A stretch of DNA of 64,000 nucleotides from Bacteroidales bacterium UBA3754 (GTDB taxonomy: Bacteria > Bacteroidota > Bacteroidia > Bacteroidales > UBA1715). A model generated the notes under the pieces. The model was not told the DNA's origin. It saw nothing but the letters and a program-made list of their open reading frames with translations, and did not search any database. Below are positions 54,196 to 62,698 of this stretch, in pieces; the first letter of the stretch is position 1, and each line of letters starts with the position of its first letter. Location: positions 1-64,000 of the forward strand of contig DFGI01000083.1 of the NCBI GenBank assembly GCA_002371705.1, read 5' to 3'. Position numbers and translations under genes: made by a program.

Positions 54196-56400
54196 TTAAT
54201 TTGCTTTTTCACTCAAAAATTTAATTCTCACTAACCGAACTTCATCTTCCGTGTATGTGCCGTCGGCAACCCATTCGTCGAGGGCGGCTTGGATAGACTC
54301 AGATTCTTCGTTGCAAAAATAATCATATAATTCTTCCACCGCTTCTTCTTCAAGCACTTCGTTGATATAATAATCTATTTTTGACTTTCCGTTGGAATCC
54401 ACGAGCGACATTCCCGAATTCACAATGCTTTCAATTTCTATTAGCAAATCGGTCAGTTCGAGGCCGAGAGCGTCAGCGGTAATGTCGAGCGGAAGTTTTT
54501 TGTCGATGTTTTGAATGATTTGGATTTTCTTGCTCGACTTGCTTCCAACCGATTTCACAACCATATCCTGTGGACGTTCAATCTCGTTTTCCTCAACGTA
54601 TTTTGCAATCAGTTCAATGAATGGCTGGCCGTATTTTTTAGCCTTGCCTTCGCCCACGCCCGAAATGTTCTGCAATTCCTGCAAAGTGATAGGATATTGG
54701 ATAGCCATTTCGTTTATTGAAATTTCTTGGAACACCACGTATGGCGGTACGCTGTTTTTCTTAGCCACGCTTTTCCGCAAGTCCATCAACATAGCCACCA
54801 GTGTGGAATCGAGCGCTTCTCCCGACTGCGGAGCTTCCTGTTCCGCCTCCGACTGTTCGTAGTCGTGGTCTTCGGTTATCATAAACGAATATGGTTTTTT
54901 CAAAAATTCATTTCCCGCAGGCGTGATTTTCAGCAAGCCGTAGTTTTCGATTTCCTTGTCGAGAAGGCGGTTCATCAGCAGTTGGCGGATGATTGCGTTC
55001 CAATATTTCGCATCGTGGTCTTTTCCTATGCCGAATTCAGCCAAGTCGTTGTGTTTGTAGGTTTTGATTTCCGAAGAATTTGTTCCCATAAGTATCTCAA
55101 CCACATGACCTTGCTTGAATCGTTCCTTCACCGCTTTGATTGTTTTCAGAACTTTCAGCACATCGTCCTTGGCCTCAACTTGTGGCTTCGGATGCAGACA
55201 GTTGTCGCAGTTGCCGCAGTCCTCGTCCATTGTTTCGCCAAAATAATTAAGCAACACGCGCACGCGGCACATGCTTGACTCCGCATACGACGATGTTTCG
55301 AGCAGCAATTGTTTTCCAATTTCCTGTTCGGCCACAGGCTTTCCTTCCATAAATTTTTCAAGACGAAGAATATCCTTATAGCTGTAGAATGCGATACATC
55401 TGCCTTCTCCGCCGTCGCGTCCCGCGCGTCCCGTTTCCTGATAATAGCCTTCGAGCGATTTCGGTATATTATAATGTATAACAAACCGCACATCGGGTTT
55501 GTCGATTCCCATACCGAACGCAATTGTCGCCACAATCACGTCAACTTCCTCCATCAGGAACATATCCTGATTTTTCGAGCGGGTGTGCGCATCCAAACCA
55601 GCGTGGTATGGAAGTGCTTTTATTCCATTGACAATCAGTGTGTTGGCAAGTTCTTCGACTTTCTTGCGGCTCAAGCAGTAAATGATGCCCGACTTGCCAG
55701 GATTTTCACGGATAAACTTTATAATTTGTTTGGTCGCATCAACTTGCGGACGGATTTCGTAGTACAGATTTTTGCGTCGGAACGACGATTTGAACACTTT
55801 CGCGTCGAGCATACCAAGGTTTTTCTGAATATCGTGTTGAACTTTTGGCGTTGCCGTTGCAGTGAGCGCAATAATCGGCGCGCGTCCGATAGCCTCCACA
55901 ATCGGTCGGATGCGGCGGTACTCCGGGCGGAAATCATGTCCCCATTCCGAAATACAATGGGCTTCGTCGATTGCGAAAAACGAAATCTTTATGGTACGGA
56001 AAAACTCTATGCTGTCTTCTTTTGTGAGCGATTCAGGCGCAACGTACAGCAGTTTTGTGATTCCCTGTCGCACATCGTCCTTTACCTGAGTGACTTCGGA
56101 GCGGCTCAGCGACGAGTTCAAAAAGTGCGCGATGCGGTTGTCGGTGCTGAATCCGCGCATAGCGTCAACTTGATTTTTCATCAACGCTATCAACGGCGAA
56201 ATCACAATGGCCGTGCCTTCCAGCATAATTGCCGGTAATTGGTAGCACAACGATTTTCCGCCTCCCGTTGGCATCAGCACAAACGTGTCGTTGCCTTCCA
56301 TCAGGCATTCAATCACTTCTTTTTGGTTTCCTTTAAAGGAATCAAAGCCAAATTTTTCCTTTAAACACTTTACTAATTCGTTTTCGTCAATCTGTGACAT
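54196..56400 (-). CDS. recQ: ATP-dependent DNA helicase RecQ
   Basis: A 734-residue protein. Walker A is TGGGKS (45-50), and a DEAH box lies near 143 (FAIDEAHCISEWGHDFRPEY). GMGIDKPDVRFVIH and QETGRAGRDGG are motifs V and VI. The zinc-binding RecQ C-terminal domain uses the DCGNCDNC cysteines plus an earlier Cys (MCRVRVLLNYFG), followed by a winged helix and an HRDC domain (about 530-610). An extra C-terminal region (about 620-734) is common in Bacteroidota RecQ. It unwinds 3'-5' in recombination and fork repair, and heads the recQ-HAD-priA-sulfatase operon. Confidence 0.96.
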   Translation of the reverse strand: MSQIDENELVKCLKEKFGFDSFKGNQKEVIECLMEGNDTFVLMPTGGGKSLCYQLPAIMLEGTAIVISPLIALMKNQVDAMRGFSTDNRIAHFLNSSLSRSEVTQVKDDVRQGITKLLYVAPESLTKEDSIEFFRTIKISFFAIDEAHCISEWGHDFRPEYRRIRPIVEAIGRAPIIALTATATPKVQHDIQKNLGMLDAKVFKSSFRRKNLYYEIRPQVDATKQIIKFIRENPGKSGIIYCLSRKKVEELANTLIVNGIKALPYHAGLDAHTRSKNQDMFLMEEVDVIVATIAFGMGIDKPDVRFVIHYNIPKSLEGYYQETGRAGRDGGEGRCIAFYSYKDILRLEKFMEGKPVAEQEIGKQLLLETSSYAESSMCRVRVLLNYFGETMDEDCGNCDNCLHPKPQVEAKDDVLKVLKTIKAVKERFKQGHVVEILMGTNSSEIKTYKHNDLAEFGIGKDHDAKYWNAIIRQLLMNRLLDKEIENYGLLKITPAGNEFLKKPYSFMITEDHDYEQSEAEQEAPQSGEALDSTLVAMLMDLRKSVAKKNSVPPYVVFQEISINEMAIQYPITLQELQNISGVGEGKAKKYGQPFIELIAKYVEENEIERPQDMVVKSVGSKSSKKIQIIQNIDKKLPLDITADALGLELTDLLIEIESIVNSGMSLVDSNGKSKIDYYINEVLEEEAVEELYDYFCNEESESIQAALDEWVADGTYTEDEVRLVRIKFLSEKAN

Positions 56401-56465
56401 AGTATAGTTCTTTTCAGTCCGAAATAATATCTATTTATTTGCAACCAACAAACAAGAATATTGGA

Positions 56466-56473
56466 TAAATTTG
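56466..56473 (+). promoter_or_regulatory. -7 promoter box for kdsD
   Basis: TAAATTTG is an exact TAnnTTTG match 51 bp before the GTG at 56525. It excludes the more upstream TTG at 56471 as a start, since that codon is inside the box. It is divergent from recQ. Confidence 0.5.
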
Positions 56474-56524
56474 CATAGTGAAATTAGTAATAAAATTTAT
56501 AATTACAAAAAAAATATTAAAAAC

Positions 56525-57493
56525 GTGGACGAGAATAGCACAATTTTGGACGGCGCAAAGCGCATCATACGTGAGGAAGCGCAGTCAATCAATAAATTAT
56601 CGGAATTTCTTGATGAAAATTTTCCGATGGTTGTGAAAAAAATTCTTGAAACGAAGGGTCGTTTAATCATTACGGGTATCGGAAAAAGTGCGCTCATTGC
56701 TACGAAAATTGTGGCAACAATGAACTCAACAGGCACGCCTGCGCTGTTTATGCACGCCGCCGAAGCCATTCACGGCGACTTGGGAATGATTCAGAAAGAC
56801 GACATTGTGATGTGTATTTCGAAAAGTGGCAACACACCCGAAATAAAAGTGCTGATTCCGCTTTTGAAGCGGGGCGGCAACAAACTGATTGCCATGGTTT
56901 CGGAGCGCACATCGTATTTGGCGGAGCATGCCGACTATGTGCTCTATGCCCACGTTGACCACGAAGCCGACATCAACAACCTTGCACCCACCAACAGCAC
57001 CACGGCGCAGCTCGTGATGGGCGACACGCTTGCCATGTGCCTGCTGGAACAACGGAAGTTTTCGCCGCAGGATTTTGCGAAATACCATCCGGGCGGAGCG
57101 TTGGGAAAACGTATGTATATGCGCGTTGACGACATTTTTATAGAAGAAAATGCGCCGAAGGTTTCTGCAAACCAGTCTATTTCCGAAGTTATTATTGAAA
57201 TTTCGTCGAAACGACTGGGAGCAACCGCTGTGGTTGATGCCAACAACCAACTCATTGGTATCATCACCGATGGCGACCTTCGCCGTATGCTCGAAAAAAA
57301 CACGAACATCAGCGAGGCAAAGGCTTCGGATATTATGACCAAAAATCCCAAAACCATCAGCCGCCACGAATTGGCTATCAAAGCATTCGAGAAAATGGAA
57401 AAAAATAGCATCACCCAACTTGTTGTAACCGATGGCGATACGTATTTGGGAATGATTCACCTCCACGATTTGCTGAAGGAAGGGATTGTGTGA
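56525..57493 (+). CDS. kdsD: Arabinose-5-phosphate isomerase (KpsF/GutQ/KdsD family)
   Basis: A 322-residue protein from the GTG at 56525 (VDENSTILDGAKRIIREEAQ), a start chosen because the length and N-terminus fit the family and the upstream region is a promoter. The SIS domain has TGIGKSALIATKIVATMNSTG, then HAAEAIHGDLGMI and CISKSGNTPEI. Two CBS domains follow (IISDGD-like IIGITDGDLRRML, then ITQLVVTDGDTYLGMIHLHDLL). It isomerises ribulose-5-phosphate to arabinose-5-phosphate, the first committed step to Kdo for lipopolysaccharide. The CBS pair probably senses a ligand. No ATG exists near the start. Confidence 0.9.
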   Translation: MDENSTILDGAKRIIREEAQSINKLSEFLDENFPMVVKKILETKGRLIITGIGKSALIATKIVATMNSTGTPALFMHAAEAIHGDLGMIQKDDIVMCISKSGNTPEIKVLIPLLKRGGNKLIAMVSERTSYLAEHADYVLYAHVDHEADINNLAPTNSTTAQLVMGDTLAMCLLEQRKFSPQDFAKYHPGGALGKRMYMRVDDIFIEENAPKVSANQSISEVIIEISSKRLGATAVVDANNQLIGIITDGDLRRMLEKNTNISEAKASDIMTKNPKTISRHELAIKAFEKMEKNSITQLVVTDGDTYLGMIHLHDLLKEGIV

Positions 57494-57538
57494 TAGGTAG
57501 GAGTTAGGGGGTGCAGGCGGTGATATTTTTTATATGAA

Positions 57539-57563
57539 TTTTGGTCCCTATGGGAAACCAAAA
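57539..57563 (+). terminator. Possible hairpin terminator after kdsD
   Basis: TTTTGGT (57539-57545) pairs with ACCAAAA (57557-57563), with CCC/GGG inside and a TAT loop. It lies 46 bp after the kdsD stop. The U-run that should follow is missing, so termination is uncertain. Confidence 0.35.
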
Positions 57564-57581
57564 ATGTTCGTCTATTTTTTC

Positions 57582-57612
57582 TTGACAAAGGAAAGTAAAT
57601 CATATATTTTTG
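57582..57612 (+). promoter_or_regulatory. Promoter upstream of the lipoprotein/metalloprotease cassette
   Basis: TTG (57582-57584, in TTGACA) is followed after 20 bp by TATTTTTG (57605-57612), an exact -7 match. The next gene starts at 57711, leaving a leader of about 95 nt that holds the sequence repeated before 61402. Confidence 0.6.
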
Positions 57613-57649
57613 CTTGATTATATTTTTCAAAAAAACAACATTGTCGTGC

Positions 57650-57724
57650 AGTCTTTTGTACTTTTTTTGAACATATATATAGACGGGTATTAATTTTAAA
57701 TCTTAATAAGATGAAAAAACTTTT
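57650..57724 (+). repeat. Duplicated leader, first copy
   Basis: From AGTCTTTTGTACTTTT through GACGGGTATTAATTTTAAAT to ATGAAAAAACTTTT this is nearly the same as 61342-61415, with only a few differences over about 75 bp. It covers the 5' leader and the first codons of the signal peptide. Confidence 0.85.
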
Positions 57725-58451
57725 ATTTGTAGCATTTTTAGGAATGAGTGCCTTAGTGGCACATGCACAGCAATGGGCTGGAAGTTCAACAACTTCTGAC
57801 ACAATTTATCGGTATGGCATAACACAAATACGCCCTACAAGTAACGGAAATCCGTATGTTCAGATTAAAAACAACGAAATTTTCGTAAGAAAGTCCTATG
57901 GTACGGAATATCCAGAAAATTATGTGTCAATAACACCTACAAACGTAGTAATTAGTAAAGGTGTTCCTGCTCCTACGTCAGTTTCGAACATCGGACAGGG
58001 GCAATTTTTGTTTAAAAACATAGCTTCAGATGGACATACGGAAATACAATTCGAACTTAATTCAAGTGGGAAATTAATAACGGATGGTGACATACAATGT
58101 GCAGGATTAATTGCAACAAACAAATTAGCCGTAAATGGCGCAAACACAAGCAATACCTACAAGCTTGCTGTAAACAGTGGCATTCTTTGTGAAGAACTCA
58201 AAGTTATGGCAGATGTTCCTTCCTCAGATTTTGTATTTGAAGCAAACTATAACCTAAAACCACTTTCAGAGGTGGAAGCATTCGTTACCGAAAACAAACA
58301 CCTACCCGATGTGCCTTCGGCAAAGGAATTCAAAGAAAACGGCTATAAAGTTGGCGAAATGGATAATCTTCTTCTTCAAAAAATTGAAGAGTTGACGTTG
58401 TATATTATAGATTTGCAGAAACAGATTGAGGAATTAAAACAAGAAAAATAA
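57711..58451 (+). CDS. Exported tail-fibre-like protein of unknown function
   Basis: A 246-residue protein with a signal peptide (LLFVAFLGMSALVAHAQ). The N-terminal part is beta-rich. The C-terminal part has the widespread Bacteroidota pattern YKLAVNSGILCEELKV, then FVFEANYNLKPLSEVEAFV, NKHLPDVPSAKEFKENG and GEMDNLLLQKIEELTLYIID, followed by a coiled-coil end (QKQIEELKQEK). Such tails occur on many surface proteins, and the trimer-forming phage-fibre comparison is an inference. It is first in the cassette that includes the metalloprotease 12 bp later. Its 5' leader and first codons are nearly identical to those of the lipoprotein gene at 61402. Confidence 0.75.
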   Translation: MKKLLFVAFLGMSALVAHAQQWAGSSTTSDTIYRYGITQIRPTSNGNPYVQIKNNEIFVRKSYGTEYPENYVSITPTNVVISKGVPAPTSVSNIGQGQFLFKNIASDGHTEIQFELNSSGKLITDGDIQCAGLIATNKLAVNGANTSNTYKLAVNSGILCEELKVMADVPSSDFVFEANYNLKPLSEVEAFVTENKHLPDVPSAKEFKENGYKVGEMDNLLLQKIEELTLYIIDLQKQIEELKQEK

Positions 58452-58463
58452 AAAGATATTATT

Positions 58464-60203
58464 ATGTTGCGATTAAAGTTTATATTATTCTTTCTTGTCA
58501 TATATAATGCACTATATGCAACTGAATTTATTATGACAATACCAGACGGAAATCAAAAGGAAGTTCAACAAATACTATCAAAAAATAATTCTTATAAAAG
58601 TGTAGATTTCATTAAAATTGATTTAACACAAATATTAGAAAAAAACGAGTATTCTATTACAATAGGCAAAGAACATTTTTTAGTGAAAAAAGACACTATT
58701 GATGCAAGAGGCGTAAATAATTTTTTCTTTGTTGCTTCGAATGGCGACACTCACGTAATGATATCTGTCCTAGATAGTGATATTCAAGGGGTTATTGAAA
58801 CGCCCACTAATGTATATTCCATTGAAACGTATAAAAAAAACAGGTATATTTTAATTACTGTTGATTATTCTATGTTACACGAAATTTGTAACGAAAATGA
58901 GATAATTGAAAACGAAAATATGGAGAATTTAGAAGAAAGCGCTTTAGAAATAGACGATAATATTACAGGAGAAGATGTTGAGTTAAAATCATATAGTGAC
59001 TATGATTGTAAAATTAGGGTTCTGGTCTTATATACTTCCAGCGCCGAATCTTCTGTGAGTAATATCATAAATACGGTTAATACGGCTGTTTCATTAACAA
59101 ATCAATCCTTTGTAAATAGTCTAATTAATTATCGTATAGAATTAGCATATTTAGGTAAAACGTCATATACTGAATCTGGCTCGTATACCACAGATTTACA
59201 GAGATTTAGGAACACCAATGATGGATATATGGATGAAGTTCATAATTTACGGGAAAAATATTCAGCAGACATTTGCGTGTTACTATCATACTATACTTCA
59301 CTTTGTGGCATTGCATATGGAATAGGAACTTCAAGTTCAGACGCTTTTTGTTTAGTTAGTGCATATTCTACATGTGCGACAACAAATTATTCTTTTGGTC
59401 ATGAAATAGGTCATTTACTTGGATGTAGACACGATACATATGTCGATTCTAACACAACACCATTTGCCTACGGGCATGGATACATAAATCCATCAAAAAC
59501 ATGGAGAACTATTATGGCATACGCTAATGGATGTAGTACGTGTCCAAGACTCTTATACTGGTCAAATCCTAACGTCACCTATTCTGGAACGCCTATGGGA
59601 ACGACTACAACAGAATATAATGCAAAAGTTTGGAACAATCAAGCTAGTACCTTTATGGCTTATAAACAACCACCAAACACGGTTACTGCAACCAATACCA
59701 TTGTAAATAGCAATAGCGATTATTTGAATATTCAGGCAAAACAAACTATACAAAGTAGTGGTACGGTGAATATTGATAAAGATGCTGTTTTCACATCGGG
59801 TTCTACTATCGTTTTTAATCCAGGCGTAACAATAACAGGAGATATGGTAAATGCAAGAATTTCAAATGTTTCCGATTGCGGAGACTGTAAAGGTGAGTTA
59901 AAATCTTTTAACAACCTCTCTCATACACAAGTCAATGAGATTCAAGATTATAATATAGAGGTTTATCCTAATCCAACGAATAATGAAATTAATATATCAT
60001 ATAACTTGCAAAACAATAGCATTGTTGATATTTACGTTGTAAATTTATTTGCAGAGAAAGTTCTTACTATTTCAAATAATGAATCTCAAAAAGCGAATAA
60101 ATATTTAAAAACGGTTAGTCTCTCAAATTTGACTCCTGCTGAGTATTTTATAGTTTGTAAAATTAATAATGAAACAATAACAAGAAAAATCATTTTAAAA
60201 TAA
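58464..60203 (+). CDS. Zinc metalloprotease (reprolysin-like M12) with type A T9SS sorting domain
   Basis: A 579-residue protein with a signal peptide (FILFFLVIYNALYA). The zinc site is HEIGHLLGCRHD (His313, Glu314, His317, His323), followed by the Met-turn TIMAYANGC. The preceding region (KIRVLVLYTSSAES, NTAVSLTNQSFVNSLI) is the adamalysin-type fold. A short linker with several Asn and Ser leads to a beta-domain (NIQAKQTIQSSGTVNIDKDA) and then the type A sorting domain (about 503-579, IEVYPNPTNNEINISYNL to TRKIILK). It would be exported by the T9SS to the cell surface or medium. It follows the tail-fibre-like gene by 12 bp and precedes small lipoproteins, so a shared transcript is likely. 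The DNA is AT-rich. Confidence 0.9.
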   Translation: MLRLKFILFFLVIYNALYATEFIMTIPDGNQKEVQQILSKNNSYKSVDFIKIDLTQILEKNEYSITIGKEHFLVKKDTIDARGVNNFFFVASNGDTHVMISVLDSDIQGVIETPTNVYSIETYKKNRYILITVDYSMLHEICNENEIIENENMENLEESALEIDDNITGEDVELKSYSDYDCKIRVLVLYTSSAESSVSNIINTVNTAVSLTNQSFVNSLINYRIELAYLGKTSYTESGSYTTDLQRFRNTNDGYMDEVHNLREKYSADICVLLSYYTSLCGIAYGIGTSSSDAFCLVSAYSTCATTNYSFGHEIGHLLGCRHDTYVDSNTTPFAYGHGYINPSKTWRTIMAYANGCSTCPRLLYWSNPNVTYSGTPMGTTTTEYNAKVWNNQASTFMAYKQPPNTVTATNTIVNSNSDYLNIQAKQTIQSSGTVNIDKDAVFTSGSTIVFNPGVTITGDMVNARISNVSDCGDCKGELKSFNNLSHTQVNEIQDYNIEVYPNPTNNEINISYNLQNNSIVDIYVVNLFAEKVLTISNNESQKANKYLKTVSLSNLTPAEYFIVCKINNETITRKIILK

Positions 60204-60209
60204 ATAGTT

Positions 60210-60761
60210 ATGAAAACAAAAATTTTTTTTATGCTATGTGCATCGATGTGTTTCAGTTTTTTAGCAACATCTTGCGACAAAAAAGATGAAAAGCCAGAAA
60301 TGGAACCTTGGGAAGAAGCCTGTCCTGGTGGAGATCCTGAATCGGATATTCTTCCTTATTCCGTTGTGGTAAAATTTGATGGAAAATACGACTATGGGAA
60401 ATACGTTACGGTAACGTATGATAAAGTCAACGAGAAAGTAAAATATTATCATTCACCAGAATATAAGGTGGATTTGAAAGAATTGACTAATGGTTATTAT
60501 TACGCAACTTGTGATTATTTTGCAGAAGAAGCATACACCGATATTACCTATGAAGAATATAAAGACATGAGTGACAAAGGCATAATTTCGGAAGAGACAT
60601 TGAAAAATAGAATAATCTCCACTAATTATTTAACTGAAAAATATTTTATTCTAGATGAAAATGCCTTCAAGAAAGACGGGAAAATAGACATTGATGCACT
60701 AAATGCTTCAATAGAATCAGGCGAGTTCTTTACGTATGAGGGAGTTGAGAGGGTGAAGTAA
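60210..60761 (+). CDS. Small lipoprotein, paralogue 1 of a tandem pair
   Basis: A 183-residue lipoprotein with lipobox ATSC (Cys22). The mature part has KFDGKYDYGKYVTVTYD, then TDITYEEYKDMSD, and ends IESGEFFTYEGVERVK. The next gene at 60786 encodes a related protein with the same ending and the matching TDITVSEYK block, so they are tandem paralogues. No known family is recognised. It starts 6 bp after the metalloprotease stop and is probably co-transcribed, and may act as a surface partner or inhibitor of that protease, which is speculation. Confidence 0.75.
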   Translation: MKTKIFFMLCASMCFSFLATSCDKKDEKPEMEPWEEACPGGDPESDILPYSVVVKFDGKYDYGKYVTVTYDKVNEKVKYYHSPEYKVDLKELTNGYYYATCDYFAEEAYTDITYEEYKDMSDKGIISEETLKNRIISTNYLTEKYFILDENAFKKDGKIDIDALNASIESGEFFTYEGVERVK

Positions 60762-60785
60762 AATCATTTATAAAACAATAGGGCT

Positions 60786-61313
60786 ATGAAAAAAACATGT
60801 ATTTATGTATTGGTTGCGATTATTGTGTCTGCAGTAGTTTCGTGCAAGAAAAAATTCGGTGAAGATGGTGGTGCAGATGTAGTTTTCAAGTATAAAAATG
60901 AAAATTATGCAAACTACGTGGCGGTGGCATATTCTGACAAAAAGAATAGAGTTACTGGTTATCCGGATTCAAGTTATGCTTTTTCATTTGGTTTGTGTGG
61001 GGAAAAATGTTCGGGAGATTATTATATTAGTTCCATAGAGGGTTGTTCCCCTAAAGATATACGTGGTTGTTTTACAGACATTACTGTCAGCGAATATAAA
61101 GAGATTTGGAAAGCAACGAAAGGGAAAGATATTCGGGACACATTAACGTCCCGTGTGATAGATCGAGATCCGTATGCGGAAATCTATAGTCTTCATTATG
61201 ATACTGTTTTGTATAAACATGAAGGAGGCGTTTCTATCAATATTGACAAAATCAACGAAATGATAGAATCTGGCGAGTTCTTTACGTATAAGGGAGTTGA
61301 GAGGGTGAAGTAG
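60786..61313 (+). CDS. Small lipoprotein, paralogue 2 of a tandem pair
   Basis: A 175-residue lipoprotein with lipobox VVSC (Cys20). Matching blocks with the upstream protein are YVAVAYSDKKNRV, FTDITVSEYKEIW and the end MIESGEFFTYKGVERVK. About 40 bp at the 3' end of the gene are almost identical in DNA to the 3' end of paralogue 1, which hints at recent duplication or gene conversion. It has four cysteines in the middle (LCGEKC, GCSPKDIRGC) that the upstream copy lacks, perhaps forming disulfides. Function is unknown. Confidence 0.75.
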   Translation: MKKTCIYVLVAIIVSAVVSCKKKFGEDGGADVVFKYKNENYANYVAVAYSDKKNRVTGYPDSSYAFSFGLCGEKCSGDYYISSIEGCSPKDIRGCFTDITVSEYKEIWKATKGKDIRDTLTSRVIDRDPYAEIYSLHYDTVLYKHEGGVSINIDKINEMIESGEFFTYKGVERVK

Positions 61314-61341
61314 TTGAGATAAATTTTTCCGGTAGTTGTAT

Positions 61342-61415
61342 AGTCTTTTGTACTTTTGGGAACATATATAGAGACGGGTATTAATTTTAAATCTTAATAA
61401 TATGAAAAAACTTTT
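61342..61415 (+). repeat. Duplicated leader, second copy
   Basis: This is nearly the same as 57650-57724 and likewise ends in ATGAAAAAACTTTT. An exact TACTTTTG (61351-61358) inside it fits the TAnnTTTG promoter box, so the copy may carry its own promoter. In the first copy this box is altered by extra T residues. Confidence 0.85.
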
Positions 61416-61914
61416 CTTCTTAATTATAAGCATAAATTTATTTTATGCTTGTTCTGAGCGCTGTGAGTCATTTCCTGAAAAATATAAAGAATATACCCCT
61501 TATGAAAAAGGCGATGTCGTTCGTTTTGAAAATACAAAAGGAAAAAATATTACGTTTGAGGTTATGGATATGAATGTACGGGAAGGTAACAAAAGAATAC
61601 CTTGGAATTGTAAATGCGTGTGTGAGAGTGATTTATCGTATAACATGTATTCTTCCCCAAATAATATTACTTTACAGATAACTTCAGATTATACAGAGAA
61701 CAAATATTGGAGTATTTCCAGCAAAGTGTATGATTCTTCTGATGGAAGGACATATTATGCATTTTATGATTGCGGAACAGCACAATTATCTGACACACTT
61801 ATTCTTTCTTCTTCAAAAAAATCTAATGAAATCGGAACAATAAAACTTGTAAGAGGAGTGGGTTTGGTGAATCTGTTTATTGGTGACGAAGAATATACAT
61901 TGAAAAAAGAGTAA
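61402..61914 (+). CDS. Small lipoprotein, last gene of the cassette
   Basis: A 170-residue lipoprotein with a likely lipobox FYAC (Cys17) and further Cys in CSERC and NCKCVC. It is rich in Tyr, Asp and Ser. It is not clearly related to the two preceding lipoproteins, but its 5' leader and first residues (MKKLFF) match those of the tail-fibre-like gene at 57711. No family is recognised. It may be expressed from the copied leader. An intergenic hairpin repeat follows. Confidence 0.7.
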   Translation: MKKLFFLIISINLFYACSERCESFPEKYKEYTPYEKGDVVRFENTKGKNITFEVMDMNVREGNKRIPWNCKCVCESDLSYNMYSSPNNITLQITSDYTENKYWSISSKVYDSSDGRTYYAFYDCGTAQLSDTLILSSSKKSNEIGTIKLVRGVGLVNLFIGDEEYTLKKE

Positions 61915-61950
61915 CGGAAGAGTTGAGATAATATATTGGTTACAACAAAC

Positions 61951-62101
61951 AGATTCCTCCCTTCGCTATCGCTACGGTCGGAATGACGAGGTTAGGGGGA
62001 CAATGAAAGTGAGGGAAGAAAAAATTTTGCTTTGCAAAATTTCTTCTTCCCTCATCTTTTCTCTTTACTATGAACGTCATCCCGAACGAAGTGAGGGATC
62101 T
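61951..62101. repeat. Intergenic hairpin flanked by inverted REP-like sequences
   Basis: A 20-bp stem with one mismatch (62011-62030 with 62034-62053, loop TTT) lies between two inverted, related arms: AGATTCCTCCCTTCGC ending in GGAATGACG (61951-61986) and CGTCATCCCGAACGAAGTGA ending in GGGATCT (62075-62101). It sits between two convergent genes and could act as a bidirectional terminator. Such arms resemble dispersed palindromic elements in many bacteria. Confidence 0.7.
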
Positions 62102-62143
62102 CATCAATGAGGATTTTACGATAAAGGCGGCGGTGAATTAGTT

Positions 62144-62698
62144 TTACAGATAATGTTCCACAACAATTTTCACTCCCACGCCAATCAGGATAATGCCGCC
62201 GAGAATGCCGGATTTTAAGTTGGCTTTTTTGCCGAAGAATATGCCGAGTGAAAAACCAAGGCAGGAAAAAAGAAAACTGCCCAAAGCAATTACCAATACA
62301 GCAAGAACAATCTTTTCGGGGTAAATTACAAACAAACTGCCTGTCATAAGTGCGTCAATGCTGGTGGCAATGGCGAGCAGAATTATACGTTTCCACGTAA
62401 GTTGTTGGGGTTCAGTTTCCTCTTCGTCTTTTGGGTGAATGTCTTCGTAAATCATTTTGCCGCCAATACACGTTAATATGGCAAGTGCAATCCAATGAAT
62501 CACTGCGTTGAGGTATTCGGCGAACGAAATGAGCAACGAAAATCCAATAAGCGGCATCAATCCTTGGAACAATCCAAACAACACGGGTACTTTCCAAATT
62601 GTGGCAATGCTGCGGTGGCTACAGCCAAGCGCGGTGGAAACCGCAAAGCAGTCCATTGCAAGTCCAATGGAAAGTAAAATAATATCGAAGAGTGTCAT
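62144..62698 (-). CDS. mntP: Manganese efflux pump MntP
   Basis: A 184-residue inner-membrane protein with six TM segments in two repeated halves. The conserved acidic motifs are GLAMDCFAVSTALG in the first half and SIDALMTGSLFV in the second, in which the Asp residues line the metal path. An acidic, His-containing loop (HPKDEEETEPQQ) joins the halves. It exports Mn2+ to prevent toxicity. Its start overlaps the stop of the subtilisin-like gene by one base (TAATG), so it may depend on that transcript. No yybP-ykoY-type riboswitch could be recognised. Confidence 0.93.
   Translation of the reverse strand: MTLFDIILLSIGLAMDCFAVSTALGCSHRSIATIWKVPVLFGLFQGLMPLIGFSLLISFAEYLNAVIHWIALAILTCIGGKMIYEDIHPKDEEETEPQQLTWKRIILLAIATSIDALMTGSLFVIYPEKIVLAVLVIALGSFLFSCLGFSLGIFFGKKANLKSGILGGIILIGVGVKIVVEHYL

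Noticed and set aside
55309..56238. 309-residue plus-strand frame opposite recQ
   Set aside because: It is antisense to conserved helicase motifs and has no features of its own.
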